Shown piece by piece: positions 36,337 through 44,869 of a DNA stretch of 64,000 bases. Within the stretch, counting starts at the first letter, position 1; every line of letters starts with the position of its first letter. A model generated the notes under the pieces. The model ran no database searches. It was not told where the DNA came from and was given only the letters and a program-made list of their open reading frames with translations. Both the position numbers and the translations under genes were made by a program. The stretch covers positions 2,227,001-2,291,000 of the forward strand of contig NZ_CP009571.1 of NCBI RefSeq assembly GCF_000764535.1, written 5' to 3'. The stretch comes from Sphingomonas taxi (GTDB taxonomy: Bacteria; Pseudomonadota; Alphaproteobacteria; Sphingomonadales; Sphingomonadaceae).

Positions 36337-37485
36337 ATGGATTCCGACAAGACGCCGCTCGCGCTCTACGTCCACTGGCCGTTCTGCGTCTCGAAATGCC
36401 CCTATTGCGACTTCAACAGCCACGTCCGCGACACGGTCGATCAGGATGCGTGGCGCGATGCGCTGCTCGCCGACCTCGCGCACGAGGCGCGCACGCTGCC
36501 CGGCCGAACGCTCGGCTCGATCTTCTTCGGCGGCGGCACGCCGTCGCTGATGCCGCCCGCCACCGTCGCCGCGATCCTCGCCGCCGCGCAGACGCACTGG
36601 CGGCCGACCGCCGATATCGAGATCACGCTCGAGGCCAACCCCTCCTCGGTCGAGGCGGCGCGCTTCGCCGATATCGCCGCGGCTGGGGTCAACCGCGTCT
36701 CGCTCGGGCTGCAATCGCTGGATGATCGCGCCTTGCGTTTCCTCGACCGCGCGCATGGCGTCGACGAGGGGCTGGCCGCGCTCGCCACCGCGCAGCGGCA
36801 TTTCGCTCGGGTCAGCTTCGACCTGATCTACGCGCTCCCCGATCAGCGCCTGCCCGCATGGGAGGCCGAGCTGACACGCGCGCTGTCGTTCGGCACCGAG
36901 CATCTCTCGCTCTATCAATTGACGATCGAGCCCGGCACGCGCTTCGCGACCGAGGCCGCCAAGGGCCGCCTCACCATCCCCGACGGCGACACCGCCGCCG
37001 ACCTGTTCGAGGCCACGCGCGCGCTGACCGACGCGGCGGGCCTGCCGGCCTACGAGACCTCGAACCATGCGCGGCACGGGGCGGAGAGCCGCCATAACCT
37101 CACCTATTGGCGCTACCGCGATTATGCCGGGATCGGCCCGGGCGCGCACGGCCGCCGCGACGGGCTGGCGACGCAGCGCCACAAGAAGCCGGAGAACTGG
37201 CTATCCGCCGTCGCGCGCAACGGCCACGGCCTCCAGATCGAGGAGTCGCTGGTCGCACACGATCGCGCCAGCGAGGCGCTGGTGATGGGCCTGCGCCTGC
37301 GCGAGGGCATCGACCTGACGCACGTCGCGACGCTCGCCGGCGGTACCGCACCGATCGACTGGGCTGCGGTGGAGCGGCTCGAGGCGCAGGGCCTCGTCGC
37401 CCGCGAACCGGGACGATTGCGCGTGACCGAAGCGGGCACGCTGCTGCTCGACGCGATCCTGCCGCTGGTGGTGAAGGACGCCTGA
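36337..37485 (+). CDS. hemW: HemW-like radical SAM haem chaperone
   Basis: The 382-residue protein is related to coproporphyrinogen III oxidase HemN but lacks the C-terminal part of HemN. The radical-SAM cysteines are in HWPFCVSKCPYCDFNSH (CxxxCxxC); FFGGGTPSLM and the SLGLQSLDD block follow. HemW binds haem and inserts it into respiratory enzymes. ATG 36337 matches the YVHWPFC position in homologues, whereas upstream codons do not. The C-terminal HemN domain text (EALVMGLRLREGIDL) is present. Confidence 0.92.
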   Translation: MDSDKTPLALYVHWPFCVSKCPYCDFNSHVRDTVDQDAWRDALLADLAHEARTLPGRTLGSIFFGGGTPSLMPPATVAAILAAAQTHWRPTADIEITLEANPSSVEAARFADIAAAGVNRVSLGLQSLDDRALRFLDRAHGVDEGLAALATAQRHFARVSFDLIYALPDQRLPAWEAELTRALSFGTEHLSLYQLTIEPGTRFATEAAKGRLTIPDGDTAADLFEATRALTDAAGLPAYETSNHARHGAESRHNLTYWRYRDYAGIGPGAHGRRDGLATQRHKKPENWLSAVARNGHGLQIEESLVAHDRASEALVMGLRLREGIDLTHVATLAGGTAPIDWAAVERLEAQGLVAREPGRLRVTEAGTLLLDAILPLVVKDA

Positions 37486-37486
37486 A

Positions 37487-37508
37487 TCCTCCCCCGCCCG
37501 GGGGAGGA
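37487..37508. terminator. GC-rich hairpin with GCCC loop after hemW
   Basis: TCCTCCCCC and GGGGGAGGA form a 9-bp stem around GCCC, 1 bp after the hemW stop and 11 bp before the end of the convergent LppC-like gene. It is the same family as 23624-23645 and would serve both genes. Confidence 0.65.
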
Positions 37509-37518
37509 ATATGTGGTC

Positions 37519-38724
37519 CTACCGCCCGAAGCCGGTCGGGGCCGGCGACACGGTCACGGTCGTGCCGTTCTGGATCTCCTGCACTTCCAGCGCCCGCTCG
37601 GCGACGCCGTCGCGGCCGAAGCGGAACGCCCCGTCGATCCCCGCGAAGCCGTCCGCGTCGCGCAGCCGCGCCTCGGGGAACGGCCGCCCCACCGGCCAGT
37701 CGCGCGAGATGCGCACCGTCAGCAGCACCGCGTCATAGCCGAGGCTCGACAGCCGGTACGGCGCCGCATTGTAGCGCGCGCGATATTTGGTCGCATATTG
37801 CCGGTAGAGCGTGTTCCCCACGCTTGCGAACCACGCGCCGTTGAGCGCCGGCTTGGTGGCGAGGCTCGTTTCCGAATTCCACAATTCGGTGCCGAGCAGC
37901 CGCGTCGAGGCGCCGCTGCCGCGCTTGACCAATGGCGCCGCGACGCCCGCGCTCGCCGCGCCGTCGGCGATCAGCACCGCGCCATAGGGCGCCTTGGCGT
38001 TGAGTCGCGTCACCGCGCCGGCGATGCCGCCCGCCACCCGGCCATAGGTCTGCAGCGACACGACCGAGCCGCCCGCCCCCTCGACCGAGCGCAGGAAGGC
38101 GGTCGAGGCGCGCTCGCCGTACAGGCCGTTGGGGATCAGCCCGGCGAAGCTCGTCACGCCGCGGCTGGTGGCATATTGCACGACGCGGTCGATCGACTGC
38201 GCCGGCGCATAGCCCATCAGATAGGTGCCGTTGCCCGCCACCGACGCATCGTTGGAGAAGCTCAGCACCGGCACGCCCGCCGCCTTGGCGATCGGCGCGA
38301 CGGCGCGCACGTCGTCGGACAGCAGCGGCCCGAGGATCAGTTGCGCGCCCTCGGCGATCGCGCGTTGCGCCGCCGCCGCCGCACCCGTCGCGGTGTCGTA
38401 ATTGGTGATCCGCACCTTGTCGGTGCCGGTGTCGAGCACAGCGAGCATCGTCGCATTGGCGATCGAGCGGCCGACGCCCGCATTGCTGCCCGACAGCGGC
38501 ACCAGCAGCGCGACGCGATTGCGCGCGGTGTCGCGCGGCAGCCCCGCCTCGACCGGCTCGGGCCGGTTCGCGGCAGGGCGCGGCGCCCGCTCGGGTGCGG
38601 TCACCGGCGCACGCGGCACCACGGTCGAACAGGCGGCGAGCATCGCCGCGGCGACCAGCGCGATGCCGCGCCGCAGCCACGGCTGTCGCGCTCCCGGCTG
38701 TCCAAGTGTAGCTGCCTCTGCCAT
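37519..38724 (-). CDS. Penicillin-binding-protein activator-like lipoprotein (LppC/LpoA family)
   Basis: The 401-residue protein has a lipobox AMLAAC (lipidated C32 from ATG 38724). A periplasmic-binding-protein-type fold follows: RNRVALLVPLSGSNAGVGRSI, AEGAQLILGPLLSDDV, VPVLSFSNDASVAG and YAPAQSIDRVVQYA, shown in part. LppC/LpoA homologues activate PBP1A in gammaproteobacteria; alphaproteobacterial members lack the TPR part and the partner is unproven. A start at 38742 gives six more residues. The start region overlaps that of divergent rsmI. Confidence 0.85.
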   Translation of the reverse strand: MAEAATLGQPGARQPWLRRGIALVAAAMLAACSTVVPRAPVTAPERAPRPAANRPEPVEAGLPRDTARNRVALLVPLSGSNAGVGRSIANATMLAVLDTGTDKVRITNYDTATGAAAAAQRAIAEGAQLILGPLLSDDVRAVAPIAKAAGVPVLSFSNDASVAGNGTYLMGYAPAQSIDRVVQYATSRGVTSFAGLIPNGLYGERASTAFLRSVEGAGGSVVSLQTYGRVAGGIAGAVTRLNAKAPYGAVLIADGAASAGVAAPLVKRGSGASTRLLGTELWNSETSLATKPALNGAWFASVGNTLYRQYATKYRARYNAAPYRLSSLGYDAVLLTVRISRDWPVGRPFPEARLRDADGFAGIDGAFRFGRDGVAERALEVQEIQNGTTVTVSPAPTGFGR

Positions 38725-39577
38725 GACGTCCCCTGTGGCCATATCCGAACCTTTAGAACCCGGGCTCTACATCGTCGCGACGCCGATCGGCAATCTTGCT
38801 GACCTGTCGCCGCGCGCCGCCGACATATTGACCCGCGCCGACGTGATAGCGGTCGAGGACAGCCGCGTCACCGCCGGCCTGCTTCGCCATATCGGCGTCA
38901 AGCGCCCGATGCTCCCCTATCACGACCACAATGCCGAGGGGATGCGCCCCGGCCTGATCGCGCGCATGGCGACCGAGGCGGTCGCGCTCGTCTCCGACGC
39001 CGGCACGCCGCTGATCTCCGACCCCGGCTACAAGCTGGTCCGCGACGCGCGCGCCGCCGGCCGGCACGTCGTCACCATCCCCGGCCCCTGCGCCGCGGTC
39101 GCCGCGCTGACGCTCGCCGGCCTGCCGACCGACCGCTTCCTGTTCGCCGGCTTCCTGCCGAGCAAGGCGCAGGCGCGGAGCTCGGCGATCGCCGAAATCG
39201 CCACGATCCGCGCCACGCTCGTCCTCTACGAATCCGGTCCGCGCCTGTCGGCCTGCCTCGCCGCGCTGGCCGAGGGACTCGGCGACCGCGACGCGGCGGT
39301 GACGCGTGAGATCACCAAACGCTATGAGGAAGCGGTCACCGGCACCCTCACCCACCTTGCCGCGCGCTATGCCGATGCGCCGCCGAAGGGCGAGATCGTC
39401 ATCGTCGTCGCGCCGCCCGGCGAGGCGCCGCCGCCCGATCCGCAGGATGCCGACGCCGCGCTGGTCGAGGCGCTGACCCGCCTGCCCGTCGCCAAGGCCG
39501 CCGGCGAGGTGGCCAAGGCATTCGGGCTCGACCGCAAGACGCTCTACGCCCGGGCGCTGGCGATGAAGGGCGAATAG
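38723..39577 (+). CDS. rsmI: 16S rRNA 2'-O-ribose C1402 methyltransferase
   Basis: The 284-residue SAM-dependent tetrapyrrole-methylase-fold enzyme methylates C1402 of 16S rRNA. It has GLYIVATPIGNLADLSPRAADIL, VAVEDSRVTAGLL-like text, ALVSDAGTPLISDPGYKLV and IPGPCAAVAALTLAGLPTDRF, all strong RsmI signatures, given in part. ATG 38723 gives a short leader before GLYIVATP; a GTG at 38735 is an alternative. Its usual neighbour yraN lies about 2.2 kb downstream, separated by two inserted genes. Confidence 0.95.
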   Translation: MTSPVAISEPLEPGLYIVATPIGNLADLSPRAADILTRADVIAVEDSRVTAGLLRHIGVKRPMLPYHDHNAEGMRPGLIARMATEAVALVSDAGTPLISDPGYKLVRDARAAGRHVVTIPGPCAAVAALTLAGLPTDRFLFAGFLPSKAQARSSAIAEIATIRATLVLYESGPRLSACLAALAEGLGDRDAAVTREITKRYEEAVTGTLTHLAARYADAPPKGEIVIVVAPPGEAPPPDPQDADAALVEALTRLPVAKAAGEVAKAFGLDRKTLYARALAMKGE

Positions 39578-39661
39578 CGGCACGCCGACCTGTGCCGTGA
39601 AGGCGGTAAATAGCGTCGTACTTCAACGACTTGTCAATGAGTCCACGGCTATGGTCGACGC

Positions 39662-40705
39662 ATGCAGATGTGGAAGACCGGCGTCACCTCGACGCTCCTG
39701 ATGGCCCTGGCGGGATGCGGCGGCGGCGACGGTAGCGGCGGTTCGGCGGCGGTGCCCGTCGTCTCTGCGCCCGCGCCGACGCCGGCGCCGACCGGCACAC
39801 CCAGCCCCACACCCACGCCGGCACCGACGCCGACCCCCACGCCTGCCCCGACGACCTGGGCCGGCGCCGCCGCCGCGCTCTACGACGTCCAGCCCGATGC
39901 CGCGACCTGCCGCGCCGGCACGCTGAAGGCGAGCGTCAAGGCCGACTTCCTTGCCAAGCTCAACGCGATCCGCGCCTTGCACCAGCTTCCCGCAGTGACC
40001 TATGCGGAGGCGGAGGATGCGGCGGAGGCGGATTCGTCGCTGATGATGGCGGTCAACAAGCAGCTCAGCCACACGCCGCCGACGAGCTGGACCTGCTACA
40101 CCGCCAGCGGCGCCGCCGCGGCCGGTGCGAGCAACCTAATCGGCGGCTGGGGGACCGGGCTCGGTTTCGACAGCGAGGACAGCTATCTCGGCCTGTGGCT
40201 GACCGAGGGCGGCAGCGCGTCGATCGGCCACCGCCGCTGGATCCTCAATCCGTTCCTCGGCAAGACCTCCTATGGCCGCGTCGCGCTCGTCCTGCCCGAC
40301 GGCAGCCGCGCCAGCGCCGCCTCGATGCGCGTCTTCAACTTCGCCGGCGGCGTCACCGCGCCGACCGGCCTACCCGCTTATGTCGCTTACCCGCAGGGCG
40401 ACTATCCGGCGCGCTATTTCACGCTGTCGAGCTACCTGTCCTTCAGCGTGGTCGCGGGGACGACGGGCACGTTCGGCGCCAACGCCAACGTCCGCTACGA
40501 TCGCGCGACGATCACCGTCACCGGCCCCGGTGGCGCGCTCGCCGTGTCGGACGTGACCAGCGACAACGAAGGCTATGGCCTCGCCAACAACGTGCAATGG
40601 CGCGTCGCCGGATTGCAGGCGGGCGTCACTTATACGGTGACGATCGCCGGCATCACTGGTGCGCCGCGTACGGACTACAGCTATTCCTTCCGCGTCGTGA
40701 ATTAG
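39662..40705 (+). CDS. CAP-domain lipoprotein with Pro-Thr linker
   Basis: The 347-residue protein has a lipobox LMALAGC (C19), a poly-Gly/Ser stretch, then a Pro-Thr-Ala linker (about residues 38-66), a likely wall- or surface-spanning stalk. A CAP domain follows at about 85-230 (LAKLNAIRALHQLPAVTYAE, ASNLIGGWG, EGGSASIGHRRWILNPFLGKT, shown in part). The C-terminal 100 residues look like a beta-rich domain. GHRRWILNP is the pattern of bacterial CAP proteins of the YkwD-like group. It converges with the GT31-like gene 9 bp away. It lies between rsmI and yraN and is probably a later insertion. Confidence 0.8.
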   Translation: MQMWKTGVTSTLLMALAGCGGGDGSGGSAAVPVVSAPAPTPAPTGTPSPTPTPAPTPTPTPAPTTWAGAAAALYDVQPDAATCRAGTLKASVKADFLAKLNAIRALHQLPAVTYAEAEDAAEADSSLMMAVNKQLSHTPPTSWTCYTASGAAAAGASNLIGGWGTGLGFDSEDSYLGLWLTEGGSASIGHRRWILNPFLGKTSYGRVALVLPDGSRASAASMRVFNFAGGVTAPTGLPAYVAYPQGDYPARYFTLSSYLSFSVVAGTTGTFGANANVRYDRATITVTGPGGALAVSDVTSDNEGYGLANNVQWRVAGLQAGVTYTVTIAGITGAPRTDYSYSFRVVN

Positions 40706-40714
40706 CCACCGCGG

Positions 40715-41692
40715 TCACTCCGCCGCCAGGACCGTACGTTCCGGCGCGTCGGTGCGGACGCCGAGCAGATCCTCGAGGGGACGATCCGCCACGTGGACAC
40801 CAAGCGCATTCAGCACGTCGCCGACCGCTTTGTCCTCGTAGAGCTCACCGGCGAGGCAGCCGGGAAAGCGCAGATACTGCGCCGCAAGCTTCTCGATCGT
40901 CGTTTTTGACAGGAAGTACAGCGCCCCTCGCGCCCAGGGTGCGATGAACGGCTTGCCGTAGACGGGCGCGACCGCCGACGCGCATTTCCCCTGATGCCAG
41001 GCGCGATCGTGATGCAGCGACGACAGCGCCAGCCCCATATAGTCGACGCCTGCGAAAGCGGATCGCACCGCGTCGATATCCAGCGCCGCATGCGGGACAA
41101 CGTCCAGATCGTCGTCGATCTTTATGACCCCGTAAGACGCGCCCAATGCGTCCAGAAACACCAAGGTCTCGAAGATCTTGAACGGCAGCGCTTCATAGAC
41201 GTCGCTGACCGGCAGGCGCAGGATCCGCCCGTCCTGCGCGAAGTCCAACGTATCGCCGCCGGTGACGATGATCGGGGGGATGCCGAAATAGCGGTCGGTC
41301 AGCGCACGCGACACGTGCCGCGCCTTGCCGAGATATTTATCGCACGAAATGACCACCGGCAGCGGCAGGGCATGGCGGTCGCAGGTCGACAGCCAGTCGA
41401 TCAACGCCGGCATGTCGCGCGCCGCGCGCAGCCGGGTGATTTCGCGATAGGCATTTCGGACCTCCGCGACGTTGGCCGCATAGGGCGACGCCTTGAGGGC
41501 GATGCGCAACAGGATCTGCGCCACCGGGCCGGGGTCGTCATGCAAGCGCTGCTCAAAGAAGACCATCAAGCTGAGCCGGCAAAGCTCGTCGGAGTTCAAC
41601 CGCCTGCCGACCTGACGGCCAAGTTCGGCAATGATCTCTCGTTCCAGCTGGTCGGTTGCGAGCATCGCTTCACTCTCGATTGGACGGGCCAT
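40715..41692 (-). CDS. GT31-like glycosyltransferase with N-terminal helical domain
   Basis: The 325-residue protein has an alpha-helical N-terminal part (residues 1-105) and a C-terminal domain with LPVVISCDKYLGKA, then YGVIKIDDDLDVV (D193-D195), WARGALYFLSK and ELYEDKAVGDVL. These correspond in order to the DDD metal/nucleotide-sugar motif, the aromatic-G block and the ED-x-x-VG motif of GT31 beta-1,3-galactosyltransferases. No signal peptide or membrane helix is visible, so it probably acts in the cytoplasm. ATG 41692 was chosen; ATG 41665 is an alternative. Donor and acceptor are unknown. It stands alone among housekeeping genes. Confidence 0.65.
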   Translation of the reverse strand: MARPIESEAMLATDQLEREIIAELGRQVGRRLNSDELCRLSLMVFFEQRLHDDPGPVAQILLRIALKASPYAANVAEVRNAYREITRLRAARDMPALIDWLSTCDRHALPLPVVISCDKYLGKARHVSRALTDRYFGIPPIIVTGGDTLDFAQDGRILRLPVSDVYEALPFKIFETLVFLDALGASYGVIKIDDDLDVVPHAALDIDAVRSAFAGVDYMGLALSSLHHDRAWHQGKCASAVAPVYGKPFIAPWARGALYFLSKTTIEKLAAQYLRFPGCLAGELYEDKAVGDVLNALGVHVADRPLEDLLGVRTDAPERTVLAAE

Positions 41693-41792
41693 GCCCGCAC
41701 CCGCGCTCCGGTACGGTTGCAGTCGTTCATTATAGACCGATCGGACACGACCGCGGCTTGCACGACGCCGACGGGTACGGCAGCTTGTGCCG

Positions 41793-42173
41793 ATGCGTCC
41801 CCCTCGCCGCGCCTCCACCACCGAGCGTCGCACTGCGGAGGCGGCGGGTCGTCGCGGCGAGCGGCTCGCCGGCTGGTGGCTGCGGCTCAAGGGCTGGACG
41901 GTGCTCGATCGCCGCGTCCGCACGCCGGCAGGCGAGGTCGACCTCGTCGCGCGCAAGGATGGCCTGATCGCCTTCGTCGAGGTCAAGATGCGCCGCACCG
42001 TCGCGGAACTCGACTTCGCCATCGACGAACGGCGCCTCGCCCGCGTCGCGGCGGCCGCCGAGCTGCTGATGCCGCGCTACGCCGGTCCCGGCGACGACAT
42101 CCGCATCGACGTGATCCTGCTCGCGCCCGGCACCCGGCCGCGGCATATCGAGAATGCGTGGATCGGCGGATGA
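41793..42173 (+). CDS. yraN: YraN family (UPF0102) putative endonuclease
   Basis: The 126-residue protein has a restriction-endonuclease-like fold: RRGERLAGWWLRLKGWTVLDRRVR, then the catalytic set in GEVDLVARKDGLIAFVEVKMR (E-D-ExK pattern), shown in part. The family is widespread and of uncertain role. ATG 41793 was taken; a GTG two codons upstream is possible. It is normally adjacent to rsmI and followed by gshB, as here downstream. Confidence 0.92.
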   Translation: MRPPRRASTTERRTAEAAGRRGERLAGWWLRLKGWTVLDRRVRTPAGEVDLVARKDGLIAFVEVKMRRTVAELDFAIDERRLARVAAAAELLMPRYAGPGDDIRIDVILLAPGTRPRHIENAWIGG

Positions 42174-42258
42174 AGCCGCGCGGGACTTGCGCAGACGGTG
42201 ACATTCCGGCCCCGCCACCCTAAGTCCCGCCCGAGATCAACAGCCCGCGAGTGTCCCG

Positions 42259-43215
42259 ATGCCCCTCACCGTCGCCGTCCAGATGGACCCGCTCGACAGC
42301 ATCGCCATCGCGGGGGATTCGACCTTCGCGCTGATGCTCGCCGGCCAGGCGCGTGGCCACCGCCTGTTCCACTACGACGCCGAAGACCTCAACTATCGCG
42401 ACGGCCGCGTCTGGGCGAAGGCGCATCCCGTCACCGTGCAGCGGGTCGACGGCGATCATTTCCGGTTCGATCCCCCGGTCAGCCTCGACCTCGGCGAGCA
42501 GGCCGATGTCGTGCTGATGCGGCAGGACCCGCCGTTCGACCTCGGCTATATCACCGCGACGCATCTGCTCGAGCGGATCGCCGACCGGACGCTGGTGGTC
42601 AACGACCCGGTCAGCGTCCGCAACGCGCCCGAGAAGGTGTTCGTGCTCGATTATGCGCGCTTCATGCCGCCGACGCTGATCACCCGCAGCCTCGACGAAG
42701 CGCGCGCCTTCCTCGCCGAACATGGCGAAATCGTCGTCAAGCCGCTCCACGGCAACGGCGGCAAGGCGATCTTCAAGGTCGGCAGCGACGGCGCCAACCT
42801 CTCCGCGCTGATCGAGGTGTTCAACCAGACGTGGCGCGAGCCACATATGATCCAGGCGTTCCTGCCGGCGGTGGCGAAGGGCGACAAGCGTATCGTGCTG
42901 GTCGACGGCGTCGTCGCCGGTGCGATCAACCGGCTGCCCGGCGAGGGCGAGATCCGCTCCAACCTCGCGGTCGGCGGTTCGGCGGTGAAGACCGAGCTGA
43001 CCGACCGCGAGCGCGAGATCTGCGACGCGCTCGGCCCCGAGCTGAAGCGCCGCGGCCTGATCTTCGTCGGCATCGACGTGATCGGCGGCGAATGGCTGAC
43101 CGAGATCAACGTCACCTCGCCGACCGGCATCGTCGCGATCGAGCGGTTCGACGGCACCGACGTCGCCGGCCTGATCTGGGATGCGATCGAGCGCAGGGTG
43201 TCGGAACGCGGCTGA
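42259..43215 (+). CDS. gshB: Glutathione synthetase
   Basis: The 318-residue ATP-grasp enzyme ligates gamma-glutamylcysteine and glycine. It has VAVQMDPLDSIAIAGDSTF at the N-terminus, DVVLMRQDPPFDLGYI, then the ATP-grasp blocks EIVVKPLHGNGGKAIFKV and FVGIDVIGGEWLTEINVTSPTG, given in part. All are typical of prokaryotic GshB. It lies 85 bp downstream of yraN, and the DedA gene follows after 23 bp. Confidence 0.97.
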   Translation: MPLTVAVQMDPLDSIAIAGDSTFALMLAGQARGHRLFHYDAEDLNYRDGRVWAKAHPVTVQRVDGDHFRFDPPVSLDLGEQADVVLMRQDPPFDLGYITATHLLERIADRTLVVNDPVSVRNAPEKVFVLDYARFMPPTLITRSLDEARAFLAEHGEIVVKPLHGNGGKAIFKVGSDGANLSALIEVFNQTWREPHMIQAFLPAVAKGDKRIVLVDGVVAGAINRLPGEGEIRSNLAVGGSAVKTELTDREREICDALGPELKRRGLIFVGIDVIGGEWLTEINVTSPTGIVAIERFDGTDVAGLIWDAIERRVSERG

Positions 43216-43238
43216 CGGCTCCGCCGTTACCCTCCGGC

Positions 43239-43841
43239 ATGACCGAGTTCATCCTCAACGGCATCGCCTGGGGCGGCTATATCGGCATCTTCCTGCTGAT
43301 GGCGCTGGAGAATATCATCCCGCCGATCCCGTCGGAGGTGATCATGGGCCTCGGCGGCATGGCGGTCGCGCGCGGCGACATGGCGATGGTGCCGCTCGTC
43401 CTGTGGGGCACCGCGGGGACGACGGCGGGCAATTACGTCTGGTATCATATCGGCCGTCACGTCGGCTACGTCCGCTTCCGCCCCTTCGTCGAGCGGCACG
43501 GCCGCTGGCTGACGATGGAATGGGAGGATGTCGAGGCGCTGCACCGCTTCTTTGTCCGGCGCGGCGGCTGGGTGGTGTTCGTGTTCCGCTTCATGCCGAC
43601 CTTCCGGACGATCATCTCGCTGCCGGCCGGCATCACCTGCATGCCGGTGTGGCGGTTTCTCGTCTGGACCTTTGCGGGCAGCCTGATCTGGAACAGCATT
43701 CTCGCCGGCGCCGGCCTGTACCTCGGTGCGCGCTTCGCCGAGCTGGACCATTATGTCGGACCGCTGGCGGTGGCGATCATGGTGCTGATCGTGATCGCGT
43801 ACATCTGGCGCGTCGCGACATGGAAGCCGCGGGGGCAATAG
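43239..43841 (+). CDS. DedA family membrane protein
   Basis: The 200-residue SNARE-associated/VTT-domain protein has several membrane helices. GYIGIFLLMALENIIPPIPSEVI carries the conserved E-x-x-x-P-P-x-P-(S/G)-E motif at the N-terminus; FRFMPTFRTIISLPAGI carries the conserved arginines (F-x-R-x-x-P-x-x-R). Some DedA proteins flip undecaprenyl phosphate or phospholipids and help maintain membrane potential. ATG 43239 lies 23 bp after gshB and a transcriptional link is likely. Confidence 0.9.
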   Translation: MTEFILNGIAWGGYIGIFLLMALENIIPPIPSEVIMGLGGMAVARGDMAMVPLVLWGTAGTTAGNYVWYHIGRHVGYVRFRPFVERHGRWLTMEWEDVEALHRFFVRRGGWVVFVFRFMPTFRTIISLPAGITCMPVWRFLVWTFAGSLIWNSILAGAGLYLGARFAELDHYVGPLAVAIMVLIVIAYIWRVATWKPRGQ

Positions 43842-43896
43842 CTTCGGCCCCGGCTTTTCCCCCGCCAGCGGGAGGAATTATAGTCCGACCGATCCC

Positions 43897-44793
43897 TCAG
43901 CCATGCGGGTGGGCGTTGCGGTAGACGTCGAGCAGATGCGCCGCGTCCACGGCGGTATAGACCTGGGTCGAACTCAGGCTGGCATGACCCAGCAGCTCCT
44001 GCAACGCGCGCAGGTCCGCGCCCCGGCCGAGCAGATGCGTCGCGAAACTGTGTCGCAGCGCATGGGGGGTCGTCCGCTCGCCGAGCCCGAGCTGGCCCCG
44101 TGCCCGCTGCACCGCCTTGCGGACCATGCCGGGCGACAGCGGCCCGCCCTTGGCGCCGCGGAACAAGGGCGCCTGCGAATCGAGCACCCATGGCTGCTGC
44201 GCCACATAGGTCCCGATCGCTTCGCTGACCTGCGGCAGCAACGGGACGATCCGCGTCTTGTCGCGCTTGCCGGTCACCGCCAGCGTCTCGCCGAGCGGCA
44301 GCACCGCCGCCGGCAGCGCGATCGCCTCGCCGATACGCAGCCCGGCACCGTAGAGCAGCAGCAGCACCGCCCAGTCGCGCGCGCCGATCCATGGCTCGAC
44401 CGCCGCATCCGCCACCGCACCGGCGAGCGCCAGCGCCTCGTCGGGCGACACCGGCCGCGGCACCCCGACCTTCACCCGCGGTCCACGTAACCGTGGCACC
44501 ACGCCGTCCGGCACCGCAAAGGCGAGGAAGCCGCGCACCGCCGACAGCTCGCGCGCGGCGGAGGCATTGCCCAGCCCTTCCGCGCGGCGCGCGGCGAGGA
44601 AGGCGCGCAGGTCCGCGGCCGTCACCTGCGCCAGCGCCGCCGCATCGGCACGTGCGCCCCAATGCGCCTGGAGAAAGGCGGTGAGCCGCTCGGCGGTCGC
44701 TTGATAGGCGCGGACGGTATGCGCCGACCGCCGCCGGTCGCGGGCGAGATGCGCCGCCCAGCGGACCGACAAGGGAGGCCCGGATGCGCTCAT
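43897..44793 (-). CDS. xerC: Tyrosine recombinase XerC
   Basis: The 298-residue recombinase resolves chromosome dimers at dif together with XerD. The catalytic residues are R153 (GAGLRIGEA), K177 (in the beta-hairpin TGKRDKTRIVPL), H244 and R247 (TPHALRHSFATH), H270 (LLGHASLS) and Y279 (STQVYT). The N-terminal SAM-like domain (residues 8-95) is complete. Length and the chromosomal context (near priA) fit XerC rather than an integron or phage integrase. No att repeats flank it. Confidence 0.93.
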   Translation of the reverse strand: MSASGPPLSVRWAAHLARDRRRSAHTVRAYQATAERLTAFLQAHWGARADAAALAQVTAADLRAFLAARRAEGLGNASAARELSAVRGFLAFAVPDGVVPRLRGPRVKVGVPRPVSPDEALALAGAVADAAVEPWIGARDWAVLLLLYGAGLRIGEAIALPAAVLPLGETLAVTGKRDKTRIVPLLPQVSEAIGTYVAQQPWVLDSQAPLFRGAKGGPLSPGMVRKAVQRARGQLGLGERTTPHALRHSFATHLLGRGADLRALQELLGHASLSSTQVYTAVDAAHLLDVYRNAHPHG

Positions 44794-44869
44794 CGCGACC
44801 CCGCCACGGCACCCGTAGCGGGGCTCAAGAAGAACATTTTAACCCTTTTGGGACAACATCATAGTGGCC

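Noticed and set aside
40715..42022. 435-codon reading of the GT31-like gene
   Set aside because: The extra N-terminal residues are basic low-complexity text opposite yraN; ATG 41692 begins the plausible protein.
43897..44793. Tyrosine recombinase as part of an integrative element
   Set aside because: It has the full length and motifs of chromosomal XerC, sits next to housekeeping genes, and no att-like direct repeats, phage genes or tRNA insertion site are nearby.
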